Below, in pieces: positions 1 to 9,346 of a DNA stretch of 64,000 nt; the stretch's first letter is position 1, and the number at the start of each line of letters is the position of its first letter. The position numbers and the translations under genes are program-made. The stretch is from assembly GCA_025350055.1 (NCBI GenBank), contig JANXYK010000013.1, positions 29,890 to 93,889 on the forward strand, written 5' to 3'. Origin of the DNA: Gammaproteobacteria bacterium. GTDB taxonomy: Bacteria; Pseudomonadota; Gammaproteobacteria; Steroidobacterales; Steroidobacteraceae. The notes under the pieces were generated by a model, which was not told the origin of the DNA, did not search any database, and worked only from the letters and a program-made list of their open reading frames with translations.

Positions 1-2
1 AA

Positions 3-341
3 TCGGAGAATGATCCGAGGATCTATGCGGCGCCTTCGCAGGTACGCCGTGGCAACAGTTATCGCGTGATCGGCCGCGGCTTCAACGGCATGTCGCAGGG
101 CGCCTCCTACGGCGACGATGCACAGGCCGCCACCAACTTCCCACTGGTGCGCATCACCAACAATCGCACCGGACACGTGTCCTACGCGCGCACGCATGAT
201 CACAGCAGCATGGCTGTGGCCAGCGAGGAGACGGTGTCGACCACCTTCGATGTGTCAGCTGCGCAGGAGCGCGGCGCCAGCGTGCTTCAGGTGATCGTGA
301 ACGGCCACGCTTCGCAGAAGTTGCCGATCACGGTGCAGTGA
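3..341 (+). CDS. C-terminal part of a secreted kelch/galactose-oxidase-like protein (5' end outside window)
   Basis: The frame is open from the window edge to the TGA at 339-341, so only the last ~112 residues are visible. The segment contains RGFNGMSQGASYGDD, then TNFPLVRITN, YARTHDHSSM and a closing beta-rich stretch ending LPITVQ. This pattern is typical of the C-terminal E-set (Ig-like) domain found after kelch or galactose-oxidase-type propellers in secreted bacterial proteins. No catalytic part is visible, so enzyme activity cannot be judged. A GC-rich hairpin follows the stop. The family assignment comes from recalled sequence resemblance. Confidence 0.6.
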   Translation, partial: SENDPRIYAAPSQVRRGNSYRVIGRGFNGMSQGASYGDDAQAATNFPLVRITNNRTGHVSYARTHDHSSMAVASEETVSTTFDVSAAQERGASVLQVIVNGHASQKLPITVQ

Positions 342-361
342 TCGCGACGCGGTGATTGAAG

Positions 362-393
362 CGGGCGCGCGGGCCAGAAGACTCGCGCGCCCG
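362..393 (+). terminator. GC-rich hairpin downstream of the first gene
   Basis: CGGGCGCGCG (362-371) and CGCGCGCCCG (384-393) are perfect inverted repeats of 10 bp around a 12-base loop. The hairpin sits 21 bases after the stop of the upstream gene and before the ribosome binding site of the next one. No T-run follows, so it is at best a weak or Rho-assisted terminator, or an mRNA-stabilising stem. Confidence 0.4.
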
Positions 394-445
394 TTGACTG
401 CGTTGTACTCTGCATGCCCGATCAGGCAGATCCAGGAGTACACGC

Positions 446-2380
446 GTGAAGACAATCCTCCCGGCCCTGCTCTCGTGCCTGCTCGCCACCACGGTGAGTG
501 CGGCCGTATCGCCTGATACGCAGTGGAGCGCCTACGGCGGCGACGCCGGCGGCACGCGCTACTCGCCACTCACGCAGATCACGCCGGCGAATGTCGACAA
601 GCTCCAGGTCGCCTGGACCTTCCGCACCGGTGAGCTCGGCCAAGGCGTCAAGGACTGGAGTCGCTCGGCCTTCGAGGCCACGCCAATTCTCTATGACGGC
701 ACGCTGTACCTGACCACCAGCAGCACGGATGTGGTCGCGGTGTATGCCGTGACCGGCAAACTTCGCTGGCATCACGACAGCGCCAGCCGCAAGGACCTGC
801 ACTACTCCGATGGCGTGTCGCGCGGTGTATCGCTGTGGGTGGATGAGGCCAGCGCACGCAACGCCGTGTGCCATGCGCGCATCTACGCGCCGACTCTCGA
901 TGGGCGCTTGCTGGCGCTCGACGCCGCCACCGGCAAGGCCTGCACGGATTTCGGCGAGCAGGGCGCGGTGAACCTGCTGAAGGACATCCGCTCGCAGTAT
1001 GAAACGGGTGACGAGTGGCGCGACTATCTCGTGACTTCACCGCCCGCGATTCTCGATGGCAAGGTGATCGTGGGTTCCTCCATCGGCGACAACCGCGCGG
1101 TGCTGGAGGAACTCGGCACCGTGCGTGCTTTCGATGCGCGCAGCGGCAAACTGGTGTGGAGCTGGGACCCGATTCCGCGCGACCCCTCCAACCCCGCATA
1201 TAGGGAGTGGAGTGCGGAGAGCCTGAAGACTGCAAGTGCCGCCAACGCCTGGGCGCCATTGTCGGTGGATGCCGTACGCCACCTGGTGTTCGTGCCCACG
1301 GGCTCGGCGAGTCCCGATTTTTTCGGCGGCGAGCGGCCGGGCGACAATCGTTGGGCGAATGCCGTGGTGGCACTCGATGGCAACACCGGCGCGCTCAAGT
1401 GGGGCCAGCAGCTGGTGCATCACGACCTCTGGGACTACGACGTCGCTTCGCAACCGACGCTCGCCGTGCTGATGCACGACGGTCGACAGGTGCCGGCCGT
1501 GATCCAGGCGACCAAGACCGGATTCCTTTATACCTTCGATCGCGACAGCGGCGCAGCGCTGTTCCCGATCGTCGAAAGGCCGGTACCGCAGGATGCGGTG
1601 GCTGGCGAACATCCCTCGCCCACGCAACCCTTTCCAGTGGCGCCGCCGGCGCTGACGCGCCAGTCGAAGATCACTGCGGATGATGCCTGGGGCATCGCCT
1701 GGTTCGACACGCGCAGTTGCCGCAAGCGCATCGAGAGCAATCGGTCCGAGGGCATGTTCCAGCCACCCTCGCTCAAGGATTCGCTGATGCAGCCGGGCAA
1801 TGCAGGCGGCTCCAACTGGGGTGGCATTGCCTTCGATCCGCAGCGGCAGATCGCGGTGGCCAATACGATGACGCTGCCGTTCCTGGTAGCGCTCGTTCCG
1901 CGTGCGCAGCTTAAAGAACAGAAGGAATCAGCGGCGTACAAGGATTTTGAGTTCGCGCGCCAGACTGGTACGCCCTATGCGATGCGTCGCACTGCCTTCA
2001 AGTCCTCGCTCGGCATTCCCTGCGTGAAGCCGCCATGGGGTCAGCTTACTGCGGTCGACATGCAGCACGGCACCATCAAGTGGCAGGTGCCACTGGGCGA
2101 CACGCCCTACATTCATATGAACCTGGGCATGCCGGGCCTCGGTGGCCCCATCGTCTCGGCGAGCGGGCTCATCTTCATAGCCGCGAGTCTCGATGACCGG
2201 CTGCGTGCCTACTCGACCGACAGCGGCAAGTTGCTGTGGGAAGTAAAACTGCCGGCGGGCGGCCAGGCCACGCCGATGACTTACGCCATCAACGGCAGGC
2301 AATACTTGGTGATTGCGGCGGGTGGATACAAAGGTGACAGTACGCGTGGCGACTATGTGCTCGCCTACGCGTTAAAGTGA
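446..2380 (+). CDS. PQQ-dependent dehydrogenase, exported (quinoprotein glucose/alcohol dehydrogenase family)
   Basis: The GTG start at 446 is preceded by AGGAG at 434-438. Residues 1-19 form a signal peptide ending in an AxA-type site (TVSA/A), so the 644-residue protein is probably periplasmic. The remainder looks like an eight-bladed PQQ propeller: SAYGGDAGGTRYSPLTQI near the start, repeated W-docking units such as GKLRWHH, GALKWGQQ and GKLLWEVK, GGSNWGGIAFDP around residue 454, and LPAGGQATPMTY near the end. These are signatures of membrane-type glucose dehydrogenase relatives, but the N-terminal membrane anchor of Gcd and any cytochrome c domain are missing. It would oxidise a sugar or alcohol and pass electrons to a separate carrier. 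The substrate cannot be read from sequence, and no pqq biosynthesis genes are in the window. Confidence 0.9.
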   Translation: MKTILPALLSCLLATTVSAAVSPDTQWSAYGGDAGGTRYSPLTQITPANVDKLQVAWTFRTGELGQGVKDWSRSAFEATPILYDGTLYLTTSSTDVVAVYAVTGKLRWHHDSASRKDLHYSDGVSRGVSLWVDEASARNAVCHARIYAPTLDGRLLALDAATGKACTDFGEQGAVNLLKDIRSQYETGDEWRDYLVTSPPAILDGKVIVGSSIGDNRAVLEELGTVRAFDARSGKLVWSWDPIPRDPSNPAYREWSAESLKTASAANAWAPLSVDAVRHLVFVPTGSASPDFFGGERPGDNRWANAVVALDGNTGALKWGQQLVHHDLWDYDVASQPTLAVLMHDGRQVPAVIQATKTGFLYTFDRDSGAALFPIVERPVPQDAVAGEHPSPTQPFPVAPPALTRQSKITADDAWGIAWFDTRSCRKRIESNRSEGMFQPPSLKDSLMQPGNAGGSNWGGIAFDPQRQIAVANTMTLPFLVALVPRAQLKEQKESAAYKDFEFARQTGTPYAMRRTAFKSSLGIPCVKPPWGQLTAVDMQHGTIKWQVPLGDTPYIHMNLGMPGLGGPIVSASGLIFIAASLDDRLRAYSTDSGKLLWEVKLPAGGQATPMTYAINGRQYLVIAAGGYKGDSTRGDYVLAYALK

Positions 2381-2412
2381 GAGCCGGGGTCAGGCGCCTG
2401 GGAGGGAATGCC

Positions 2413-3627
2413 ATGTCAGTGAACCGGCGGTTGCTGGCTTTATTCGTGTCTGTGGGGTTGGCCAGTATTGCCAGCGGCGCCAGCAACGAGTTGCTGCCGC
2501 CCGGCAAATCGCTTTCCAAAGACCTGAAGTTGCCGAGCAACGCCATCATCGCGGTGTATCTGCCCGCGGCGAAGCGCGAGTTCAGATTGTCGACCTCGGT
2601 CGGTGGGTTGTGGGGCATGTCCGGTCATTCTTTCGAGGCCAACATTAAGGGCGTACTGCAAGGATATTTTGCGCCCGGTTTCGTCATCGACGCGGGCGCT
2701 GATACCCCCTTCGGCCTGCTGCTGGCGATCCACCCGGAACTGAAAGCCGAGAGCGGCAAGTTCCGCACCACGCTCAGCTATCGCGTGATCGATCCCGCGG
2801 GCAAGGTGCTGCTGACCGATCAGCAGGTGGATCTCGCGCCGATGCGGCAGCTCAATATCAACGACCTGTCCAAGTCGTGGCAACGTGCGGCGCGCCTGGT
2901 GATGTACGACGTATTGACCCGACTGCAGCCTGACGCCGGGAAATATCCCGCTGTCGGCCTGTTGAAGAACCTCAAGCCCATTCAATATGTGGATCACGAC
3001 AAGGATACGGCCAGTGGTACCGGTTTCTATATCAACGCCGCGGGCCAGGTGTTGACGGCGGCGCACGTGCTCGACGACTGCGCGCTTGTCGAGGTGCAGC
3101 GCGATGAGCAGATTCTGGCCGCGACGCCAGTGGCGCAGAGCCACCTGGTGGATCTGGCGGTACTCGATACGGCGACGCCCGCGCCGCATTTTCTCCCGCT
3201 ACGCAAGGGCTATGAAATCACGCTGGGTGAAGCGGTCACCAATGTCGGGTTTCCGCTGCAGAAAATTCTGGCTGCCACGCCGAACCTGACGCGCGGCAAT
3301 GTCAGTTCGCGCGGCGCGCTGGCCGGTTCGGTCGGCCAGTTCCAGTTTTCGGCGCCGATCCAGCCCGGCTCCAGCGGTGGACCGGTGGTTTCTGACGGCG
3401 GCGAGTTGCTGGGCATTACCGTCAGCACGCTGGCCACCAACAAGTTCATCCCCGCTGGAGCCTTGCCGCAGAACGTGAACTTCGCGCTCGACGCGCGCTA
3501 CGCGGCGATGTTCCTGCAGCGTAACAACATTGCCTTTACCGAGGTCGAGCCCAATGCGCAGGGCAACATCCACATCGCCAACGATGCGGCGCTGGGTTCG
3601 GTGGTTGGCATTTCATGTTTTCAATAG
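2413..3627 (+). CDS. Exported trypsin-like serine protease
   Basis: ATG 2413 follows GGAGGG at 2401-2406; a GTG further upstream in frame at 2377 lacks such a site. The 404-residue product has a signal peptide (about residues 1-22). Residues ~25-185 form an N-terminal domain I do not recognise. A trypsin/HtrA-like catalytic domain follows, with H218 in TAAHV, D247 in LVDLAVLD and S321 in PGSSGGPVV, so the full triad is present. No PDZ domain is visible after it, unlike DegP-type proteases. It probably acts in the periplasm or outside the cell. The next gene starts 10 bp downstream and may be cotranscribed. Confidence 0.85.
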   Translation: MSVNRRLLALFVSVGLASIASGASNELLPPGKSLSKDLKLPSNAIIAVYLPAAKREFRLSTSVGGLWGMSGHSFEANIKGVLQGYFAPGFVIDAGADTPFGLLLAIHPELKAESGKFRTTLSYRVIDPAGKVLLTDQQVDLAPMRQLNINDLSKSWQRAARLVMYDVLTRLQPDAGKYPAVGLLKNLKPIQYVDHDKDTASGTGFYINAAGQVLTAAHVLDDCALVEVQRDEQILAATPVAQSHLVDLAVLDTATPAPHFLPLRKGYEITLGEAVTNVGFPLQKILAATPNLTRGNVSSRGALAGSVGQFQFSAPIQPGSSGGPVVSDGGELLGITVSTLATNKFIPAGALPQNVNFALDARYAAMFLQRNNIAFTEVEPNAQGNIHIANDAALGSVVGISCFQ

Positions 3628-3637
3628 GGAGTCAGCA

Positions 3638-4207
3638 ATGAAGAGCTTCCTTGCCTGCGGGCTGTTGCTGTGTGCGCTCGCGGTTTCGGCGGAGCAGGTC
3701 GAAGTGCCAGCTACGGCACTGCCAGCTATCCAGTACCGGGGCGACGTCGCCGGCGACGAACTCTACACGCTGATCAAGGCCGATGCGCACTTTGCAAAAC
3801 TGGGCAAGGAGATCTTCGGCTGCCCAATCGTGTTGCACGTCTGGCACACCTTCGAGTTGACTGGCGGCGGCAAAGCTTCGACCCTGGCCTCGGCAATCTT
3901 TGCCGGCGGCACACTCGGGCTTTTGCCGGTGGTGACCAACGGCGATTCGTCGATCTACTATGAGATTGAGGTCAACGGCACGCCGCTCGCGATCTACAGC
4001 TACAAGAAGAATTTCACGCGCTCGCAGAACATCTATACCAACGACACCACTTATGGCATGGGCAAGGAAGGCCTGGAGTGGGCCAAGGGCACAGTGAGTC
4101 AGTTCCTGGCTGATTCTGCCAAGGATGAGCGGCTTGCTGCGCTGATCAAGGAATATGAGTTTTACTTCAGCACACCCGCTGCTGCGGCTGATGCGGTTAA
4201 GCACTAG
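3638..4207 (+). CDS. Small exported protein of unknown function
   Basis: This is a 189-residue protein whose start at 3638 is preceded by AGGGAG about six bases upstream. Residues 1-18 look like a signal peptide (LLLCALAVSA/EQ). The mature part contains one Cys in KEIFGCPIVLHVWH and a Gly/Ala-rich hydrophobic stretch (LASAIFAGGTLGLLPVV), which could be a membrane segment or buried helix. I recognise no family. Its position directly after the exported protease suggests one transcript and possibly a shared envelope role, which is inference from spacing only. Confidence 0.7.
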   Translation: MKSFLACGLLLCALAVSAEQVEVPATALPAIQYRGDVAGDELYTLIKADAHFAKLGKEIFGCPIVLHVWHTFELTGGGKASTLASAIFAGGTLGLLPVVTNGDSSIYYEIEVNGTPLAIYSYKKNFTRSQNIYTNDTTYGMGKEGLEWAKGTVSQFLADSAKDERLAALIKEYEFYFSTPAAAADAVKH

Positions 4208-4220
4208 TCGCGACGATCGT

Positions 4221-6068
4221 TCAGTTCACGACGACCTGGAAGCGCACCCGGAAGCTCGGCTGCCCCGCCGCAGTCGCGCCGGCCATCGTGCCGGTAGGTG
4301 CAATGCGAATGCCCGTGACGCGTGAATCCACACCGTTGGCATTCGCGACCGGCGTGTAGGTGAAGGGCGCACCGCCACCCACCTGACTCGAGTACGTAAC
4401 GTTCGCGGCAACTAAGCTCATGCCGCTCGCGGGCGCACCATCGAAGAACTGCACCGGCGTACCACCGACCACCATCGCGGTGTTGACCGGAATCACATCA
4501 GTGATCACGAGCGAATTTGCATCCACCGGCGCAGTACCGGTGTTCGCCACCGTGATGTCGTAGGCCGAGGTGCCGCCGGGAATGCGTTTCGGATTCACGG
4601 CGTTGTTAAAGGGATCGGCCGTGGCGGTTGTGGTCTTGGTCACCAGCAACGCCACGGTGGGTGGCTTCGGTGTGTTGTTGATCGTGCAGCGGATGTCATC
4701 GCCATTGCGCGGCGTGACCGAGCCGCCGACAGTGGTCGGCAAGGTGGTGGCTGAGCCCGCCATGTTGTTGGTGCAGGCGATCGTCGCGCTGTAGTAACCC
4801 AGCACCGTGGTGCCGGCGCCGCTCTCGCTCAGCGTATAGGCCACGGTCGGCGGCACCACCGTGGTCGCGGTGCTGCTCACGGTCAGCGTGCTGCCACTGC
4901 CCGCGGTGGTGGCGGTGGCATCCACGGTTGCGCCATGCGCGATGGTCAGCGTGAATTGATCGCCGGCGAACACGCGCGTCGCGGCGAGCGCCTTCGTAAG
5001 CGTGATGCGTGGCTGCGCGATGTTGGTGAACACGCAAGTGATGCCATCGCCATAGGCGAGCGTGGCAAAGTTGTAGGAGCTCACTGCGGCCGCGGTGGGC
5101 AACGCGGTCGCCGAGCCCGCATTCACATTGCTGCAGGTGAGGCTGGGCACATATTTAGTGAGTGCGCTGGCGCTGCCGGTGGCCATCACTTCATTCACGG
5201 TGACGGGATACCCCGAAGCCACGGTGGCCACTGCGGGAGTGAAGCCGCTGGTGCCCGCGCCACTCGTCGTGGCGGTAGCGAGCGACGCGGAGTTCTGCGT
5301 GGCCACCACGGAATACTGGAACTGGTCGGTCGGGTCGATGCGCGTGCCGGTCAACGTCTTGTTCACCGACACCCAGGCATAACGCACTGCGATCATCACA
5401 CCTTGCAATCCGCCGGCCACGAGTTTCGTGGTCACGGTGGTGGGCGTCGAGCTGCCGAAGATATATCCGCCCACCGTGCCGGCAACACCGGTCTCGGTGA
5501 CGGTGAGTCCACCGCCCGAGGTTGCTACAGTCGGATAGGTGGCGCCCGAGATCGGCGGAATCTGATCGAGCGTGATCCAGGCGCTGCCGTTGGTCGTGAA
5601 GGCCAGCGACTCGCCGCCGTTGGACGATTCTCCATCGGCGACCACGATCGCGTAGGCAGCATTGGTGCTGAGGCCCGATGGCGGCGTCACCAAGATGTTG
5701 CTCAAGGTCACCGTGACCGTGCCGGCTGCAGAGGTGTAGAGCACCGGGCTGCCCGGAATGCCGATGAAGGCCGAATTGCCCACGGCCGAGCCACTCCAGG
5801 AGGGCGAGGCGATGGCGTTCATCGCCGCCGTCGACTTGAGCGTGAACTGCAGGCTGGCGCCGTCGGCCAGCGTGAAGCTGAAATTCTGGCCAGCGGCCGA
5901 GCGCGCGGTCGCGTCGTTGTAATTGCCAAGGTTGAGCCAGCAGTAGCTGCGCCAGTCGGCGGGAGCACTACCGGCGGAAGTCGCTGGCGCGCAGGTGTCG
6001 GCCCGGCTGGTAGCGATAAGGCCGAACAGCAGGCAGGGCATAAGCCATAGCAGGCGTGCATTGTTCAT
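4221..6068 (-). CDS. Secreted surface protein with CshA-like N-terminus, prealbumin-like repeats and DUF11-like domain
   Basis: The ATG at 6066-6068 opens a 615-residue protein with a signal peptide ending ATSRA/DTCAP. Residues ~38-170 (DWRSYCWLNLGNYN, FSFTLADGASLQFTL) resemble the non-repeat domain of CshA-type fibril proteins. Two related units follow, each with a DQF(Q/T) start, a cysteine pair and a DGITCVFTN or DDIRCTINN end, like prealbumin-type repeats. The C-terminal ~150 residues (YDITVANTGTAPVDANS, ITDVIPVNTAMV) match the DUF11/conserved repeat fold of surface proteins. Thr, Ala and Gly dominate. No LPxTG motif or clear sorting tail is visible, so it may be released or held by partners. 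A longer upstream frame exists but runs antisense through gmk. The 54 bp gap to gmk must hold both promoters. Confidence 0.75.
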   Translation of the reverse strand: MNNARLLWLMPCLLFGLIATSRADTCAPATSAGSAPADWRSYCWLNLGNYNDATARSAAGQNFSFTLADGASLQFTLKSTAAMNAIASPSWSGSAVGNSAFIGIPGSPVLYTSAAGTVTVTLSNILVTPPSGLSTNAAYAIVVADGESSNGGESLAFTTNGSAWITLDQIPPISGATYPTVATSGGGLTVTETGVAGTVGGYIFGSSTPTTVTTKLVAGGLQGVMIAVRYAWVSVNKTLTGTRIDPTDQFQYSVVATQNSASLATATTSGAGTSGFTPAVATVASGYPVTVNEVMATGSASALTKYVPSLTCSNVNAGSATALPTAAAVSSYNFATLAYGDGITCVFTNIAQPRITLTKALAATRVFAGDQFTLTIAHGATVDATATTAGSGSTLTVSSTATTVVPPTVAYTLSESGAGTTVLGYYSATIACTNNMAGSATTLPTTVGGSVTPRNGDDIRCTINNTPKPPTVALLVTKTTTATADPFNNAVNPKRIPGGTSAYDITVANTGTAPVDANSLVITDVIPVNTAMVVGGTPVQFFDGAPASGMSLVAANVTYSSQVGGGAPFTYTPVANANGVDSRVTGIRIAPTGTMAGATAAGQPSFRVRFQVVVN

Positions 6069-6122
6069 GGCGCGGATTGTATGCGATGGCGGGCCACGCG
6101 CGATCGGGCCAGAATAGCGTTC

Positions 6123-6749
6123 ATGACCGCCGTCACAAGACCACGTCGTCTGTACATACTTTCTGCCCCTTCGGGCGCCGGTAAAACCAGTCTCGTGAAG
6201 GCGTTGCTGGCGGCGCGCCCGGGCCTGGTGGTGTCGGTCTCGCACACCACGCGCACGCCGCGCGCGCATGAGGTGGATGGGCGCGACTACCACTTCGTAA
6301 ACACCAAGCGCTTTGCGGGGCTGGTCGCGGATGGCGCCTTTCTCGAACACGCGCGCGTGTTCGACAATCACTACGGCACGGGGCGCGAGCAGGTCGAGGC
6401 CAAGCTCGCGAGCGGCCACGATGTGCTGCTCGAGATCGACTGGCAGGGCGCACAGCAGGTGCGCAAAGCGAGCCCGAAATGCACCTCCATATTCATTCTG
6501 CCGCCCTCGCGCGCCACGCTTGAGCAGCGGTTGCGCGTGCGCGGCACCGACAGCGATGCGGTGATCGCGCGGCGTCTGGCCGATGCGGCCGCCGACATGT
6601 CGCACTGCCGGGAATTCGATTTTGCGGTGGTCAACGACCGCTTCGAGCAGGCGGTGGCCGATTTGCTGTCGATCATCGACGGCCACGGGGCCCAATTGAG
6701 GGCAAACAGGCCAGAAATCGAGGCTTTACTGCAGACTTTAGTGGCCTGA
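6123..6749 (+). CDS. gmk: Guanylate kinase
   Basis: Gmk phosphorylates GMP to GDP with ATP in the cytoplasm. The 208-residue length matches the family (about 207). The start at ATG 6123 puts the P-loop SAPSGAGKTSLVKALL near the N-terminus; an ATG 42 bases upstream would add an unneeded extension. The GMP-binding segment SHTTRTPRAHEVDGRDYHFV and the LLEIDWQGAQQVRK segment are intact. It leads the gmk-rpoZ-spoT block, which links guanine nucleotide supply, RNA polymerase omega and ppGpp metabolism, an order common in gammaproteobacteria. Confidence 0.97.
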   Translation: MTAVTRPRRLYILSAPSGAGKTSLVKALLAARPGLVVSVSHTTRTPRAHEVDGRDYHFVNTKRFAGLVADGAFLEHARVFDNHYGTGREQVEAKLASGHDVLLEIDWQGAQQVRKASPKCTSIFILPPSRATLEQRLRVRGTDSDAVIARRLADAAADMSHCREFDFAVVNDRFEQAVADLLSIIDGHGAQLRANRPEIEALLQTLVA

Positions 6750-6813
6750 GACGGGGCGGATGCCGTAGACTACCGGGGCTATTCCCCCCGAGCTTTAAAG
6801 GTCGAACGGCATC

Positions 6814-7101
6814 ATGGCCCGAGTCACTGTCGAAGATTGCCTGGAAAACGTCGATAACCTGTTCCAGCTGGTGCTGCTGGCCTCGCAGCGTGCACGCCGC
6901 CTGGCCAACGGGGCCGAGGCCACTGTGCCCGTGGACAACGACAAGCCCACGGTGCTGGCGCTGCGCGAAATCGCCGCCGGCAACATCACGCCCGAGATGC
7001 TGAAAGAACCCGATCCGCCGCCAGAACCGGCGGTTGTCCCCGAGGCGGACAACGACTCCACCTTCCGCGCGCCGCAGTTCGGTCTGATCGATCGCGACTG
7101 A
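6814..7101 (+). CDS. rpoZ: DNA-directed RNA polymerase omega subunit
   Basis: This 95-residue protein begins [20 protein letters not shown], the standard omega N-terminus, and continues with ASQRARRL and [13 protein letters not shown], the conserved core. The C-terminal tail is Pro- and acid-rich and variable, as usual. Omega helps assemble RNA polymerase and forms part of a ppGpp-binding site, which suits its place directly upstream of spoT. Confidence 0.97.
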   Translation: MARVTVEDCLENVDNLFQLVLLASQRARRLANGAEATVPVDNDKPTVLALREIAAGNITPEMLKEPDPPPEPAVVPEADNDSTFRAPQFGLIDRD

Positions 7102-7134
7102 CGGGGTTCGACTAACCCGACACCTAAGGAAGCC

Positions 7135-9321
7135 ATGGACTATGCGTCGTCGCTACTGGGACTGCTCCCCGGCGCCCGACGCACTCCGGGCCTCAAGGAG
7201 CTGCTGAGCAAAGTCAGCAGCTACCTGCCTAGCGATCAGGTCGAGCGCATCCGCGCAGCAGCGGAATTTGGCGCCGAAGCACACCAGGGCCAGAAGCGAC
7301 TCAGCGGCGAGCCCTACATCACCCATCCCGTGGCAGCGGCCGAGATCTTGGCCGACCTGCATCTTGATGCGGACACGATCGTCGCGGCGATCCTGCACGA
7401 TGTCATTGAAGACACGCCGACTCCTAAGGAAGAGATCGCCACGCGCTTCGGCAAGGACGTTGCCGAGATTGTCGATGGCGTAACCAAGCTCGATCAGATC
7501 CAGTTCAAGAGCCGGCAGGAAGCGCAGGCCGAGAGCTTCCGCAAGATGCTGCTGGCGATGGTGCGCGACCTGCGCGTGATCCTGGTGAAGCTGGCCGATC
7601 GCACCCACAACTTGCGCACGATGGATGCGGTGGGGCCGGCCAAGCGCCGCCAGGTGGCACGCGAGACACTCGACATCTACGCGCCGGTCGCCGAGCGGCT
7701 CGGGCTCTACAGCATCAAGCTCGAACTCGAAGAGCTAGGCTTTCGCACGCTGTATCCGCAGCGCTATCGCGTGATCGAACGCGCGCTGCGGCGTGCGCGC
7801 GGCAACCAGAAGGAATTCCTCGGCAAGATCCATGTACAGCTCGAGGCGGCGCTGCAAAAGGCCGGCATCAGCGCCAAGGTCGAGGCGCGCGAGAAGCATC
7901 TCTATAGCATCTATCGCAAGATGCAGCGCAAGCGTGCGCCGCTGGCCGAGATCGTGGATGTGTATGGCGTGCGTATCATCGTCGATGCCGTAGACACCTG
8001 TTATCGTGCGGTCGGCGTGGTGCACAGCGTGTACAAGCCGATGCCGGGGCGCTTCAAGGATTACGTGGCGATTCCGCGCGTGAATGGCTATCAGTCATTG
8101 CACACCACCTTGTTCGGGCCCAATGCGGTGCCGATCGAAGTGCAGATCCGCACGGCGGACATGGATAGCGTCGCAGAGTCTGGCATCGCTGCGCACTGGA
8201 AATACAAGGAAAGCGCGAAGGAAGGCTCGGCGCAGCAGGAGCGTGCGCGGGCCTGGCTCTCGAACCTGATGCAGATGCAGGAAGGCGGCAACTCCGAGGA
8301 GTTCATCGAGAGCGTCAAGGTCGATCTGTATCCGGACAAGGTGTACGTGTTCACGCCGCGCGGCGAGATCCTGCGGCTGCCACGCGGCGCGACGGTGGTG
8401 GATTTCGCATACGCGGTGCACACCGACATCGGCAACCGCTGCGTCGCGGCCAAGGTGGATCGGCGGTTAATTCCGCTGCGCACGGTGCTGCGCAATGGGC
8501 AGACGGTGCACATCATTACTGCGAAGGGCGCGCGCCCGAATCCGGCCTGGGTGAACTTCGTGGTGTCGGCGAAGGCGCGCAGCGGCATTCGCCACTACCT
8601 GAAGAGCCTGAAGCGCAGCGAGGCCGTGGAGCTGGGCCGCCGGCTGCTGACCCAGGCGCTGGCCGAGTTCAACGTGAAGCTCGAGGACATCGCGCCCGCG
8701 GTGATCGAGTCCACACTGCATGACCTGGCGCTGAAAGAAGCGGACGAGCTGTACGAGAAAATCGGTCTCGGCGAGCGGCTCGCGCCCCTGGTGGCGCGCC
8801 GCATGCTGCCCGCTGAACAGCCCGAAACGCGCGACGGCAAACTGGCACCGCTGTCGGTAGCTGGCGCCGAAGGCCTGCTGGTCACCTATGCACACTGCTG
8901 CTATCCGTTGCCTGGCGATCAGATCGTCGCCTTCCTGAGCACCGGCCGTGGCATCGTGATTCATCGCGGCACCTGCGCCAATGTGGCCGACAGCCACAAG
9001 CATCCCGAGAACTGGCTGTCGGTGAACTGGCAGAACACCGAAGGGAAGCTCTTCAAGTCGGAGATCCGCATCGAGGCGATGAACCGCGTCGGCCTGCTGG
9101 CTGCCGTTTCGGCCGCGATCAGCGGCACGCAGACCAACATCAGCAGCGTGAACCTTGAGCAACACGAGGCCGAGACCGCGACCATCAGCTTCGTGCTCGA
9201 GATCAGCGATCGCGCGCATCTGGCGCGCGCGGTGCGCGTGGTGCGAAGGATGAGCGAAGTGCTGCGCGTCGTGCGTACAATTGCCGGACAGAACCGTAAG
9301 AGGAGCGGGCCCACACCATGA
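7135..9321 (+). CDS. spoT: Bifunctional (p)ppGpp synthetase/hydrolase SpoT
   Basis: A 728-residue RSH protein. The N-terminal HD hydrolase domain has [14 protein letters not shown] and [11 protein letters not shown] (the HD motif), so hydrolysis is expected. The synthetase domain follows (about residues 230-350) with [10 protein letters not shown] and [23 protein letters not shown] domain ([28 protein letters not shown]) starts near residue 400, and a C-terminal ACT domain ([19 protein letters not shown]) begins near residue 645. Intact HD and synthetase motifs identify SpoT rather than the hydrolase-dead RelA. The stop TGA 9319-9321 lies inside a short tandem duplication that also affects the ridA start. 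Confidence 0.97.
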   Translation: MDYASSLLGLLPGARRTPGLKELLSKVSSYLPSDQVERIRAAAEFGAEAHQGQKRLSGEPYITHPVAAAEILADLHLDADTIVAAILHDVIEDTPTPKEEIATRFGKDVAEIVDGVTKLDQIQFKSRQEAQAESFRKMLLAMVRDLRVILVKLADRTHNLRTMDAVGPAKRRQVARETLDIYAPVAERLGLYSIKLELEELGFRTLYPQRYRVIERALRRARGNQKEFLGKIHVQLEAALQKAGISAKVEAREKHLYSIYRKMQRKRAPLAEIVDVYGVRIIVDAVDTCYRAVGVVHSVYKPMPGRFKDYVAIPRVNGYQSLHTTLFGPNAVPIEVQIRTADMDSVAESGIAAHWKYKESAKEGSAQQERARAWLSNLMQMQEGGNSEEFIESVKVDLYPDKVYVFTPRGEILRLPRGATVVDFAYAVHTDIGNRCVAAKVDRRLIPLRTVLRNGQTVHIITAKGARPNPAWVNFVVSAKARSGIRHYLKSLKRSEAVELGRRLLTQALAEFNVKLEDIAPAVIESTLHDLALKEADELYEKIGLGERLAPLVARRMLPAEQPETRDGKLAPLSVAGAEGLLVTYAHCCYPLPGDQIVAFLSTGRGIVIHRGTCANVADSHKHPENWLSVNWQNTEGKLFKSEIRIEAMNRVGLLAAVSAAISGTQTNISSVNLEQHEAETATISFVLEISDRAHLARAVRVVRRMSEVLRVVRTIAGQNRKRSGPTP

Positions 9322-9346
9322 GCATCGTTACACCATGAGCATAGTC
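9313..9346 (+). repeat. 17-bp tandem duplication across the spoT stop and ridA start
   Basis: 9313-9329 (ACACCATGAGCATCGTT) and 9330-9346 (ACACCATGAGCATAGTC) match at 15 of 17 positions. Copy 1 contains the spoT stop TGA overlapping an ATG at 9318; copy 2 carries the ATG (9335) that opens the full ridA frame. From the first ATG a six-codon frame (MSIVTP) runs to a TGA at 9336-9338, which overlaps the real ridA ATG. Confidence 0.8.

Noticed and set aside
4935..6050. Plus-strand frame opposite the surface protein
   Set aside because: Gly/Arg/His-rich with no domain; the minus-strand gene has a signal peptide and repeat structure.
6069..6695. Upstream extension of the surface protein frame through gmk
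   Set aside because: The extension is antisense to gmk, and the ATG at 6068 is followed directly by a signal peptide.
6772..6790. GGGG/CCCC hairpin between gmk and rpoZ as a terminator
   Set aside because: Short stem without a T-run, in a block that is normally cotranscribed.
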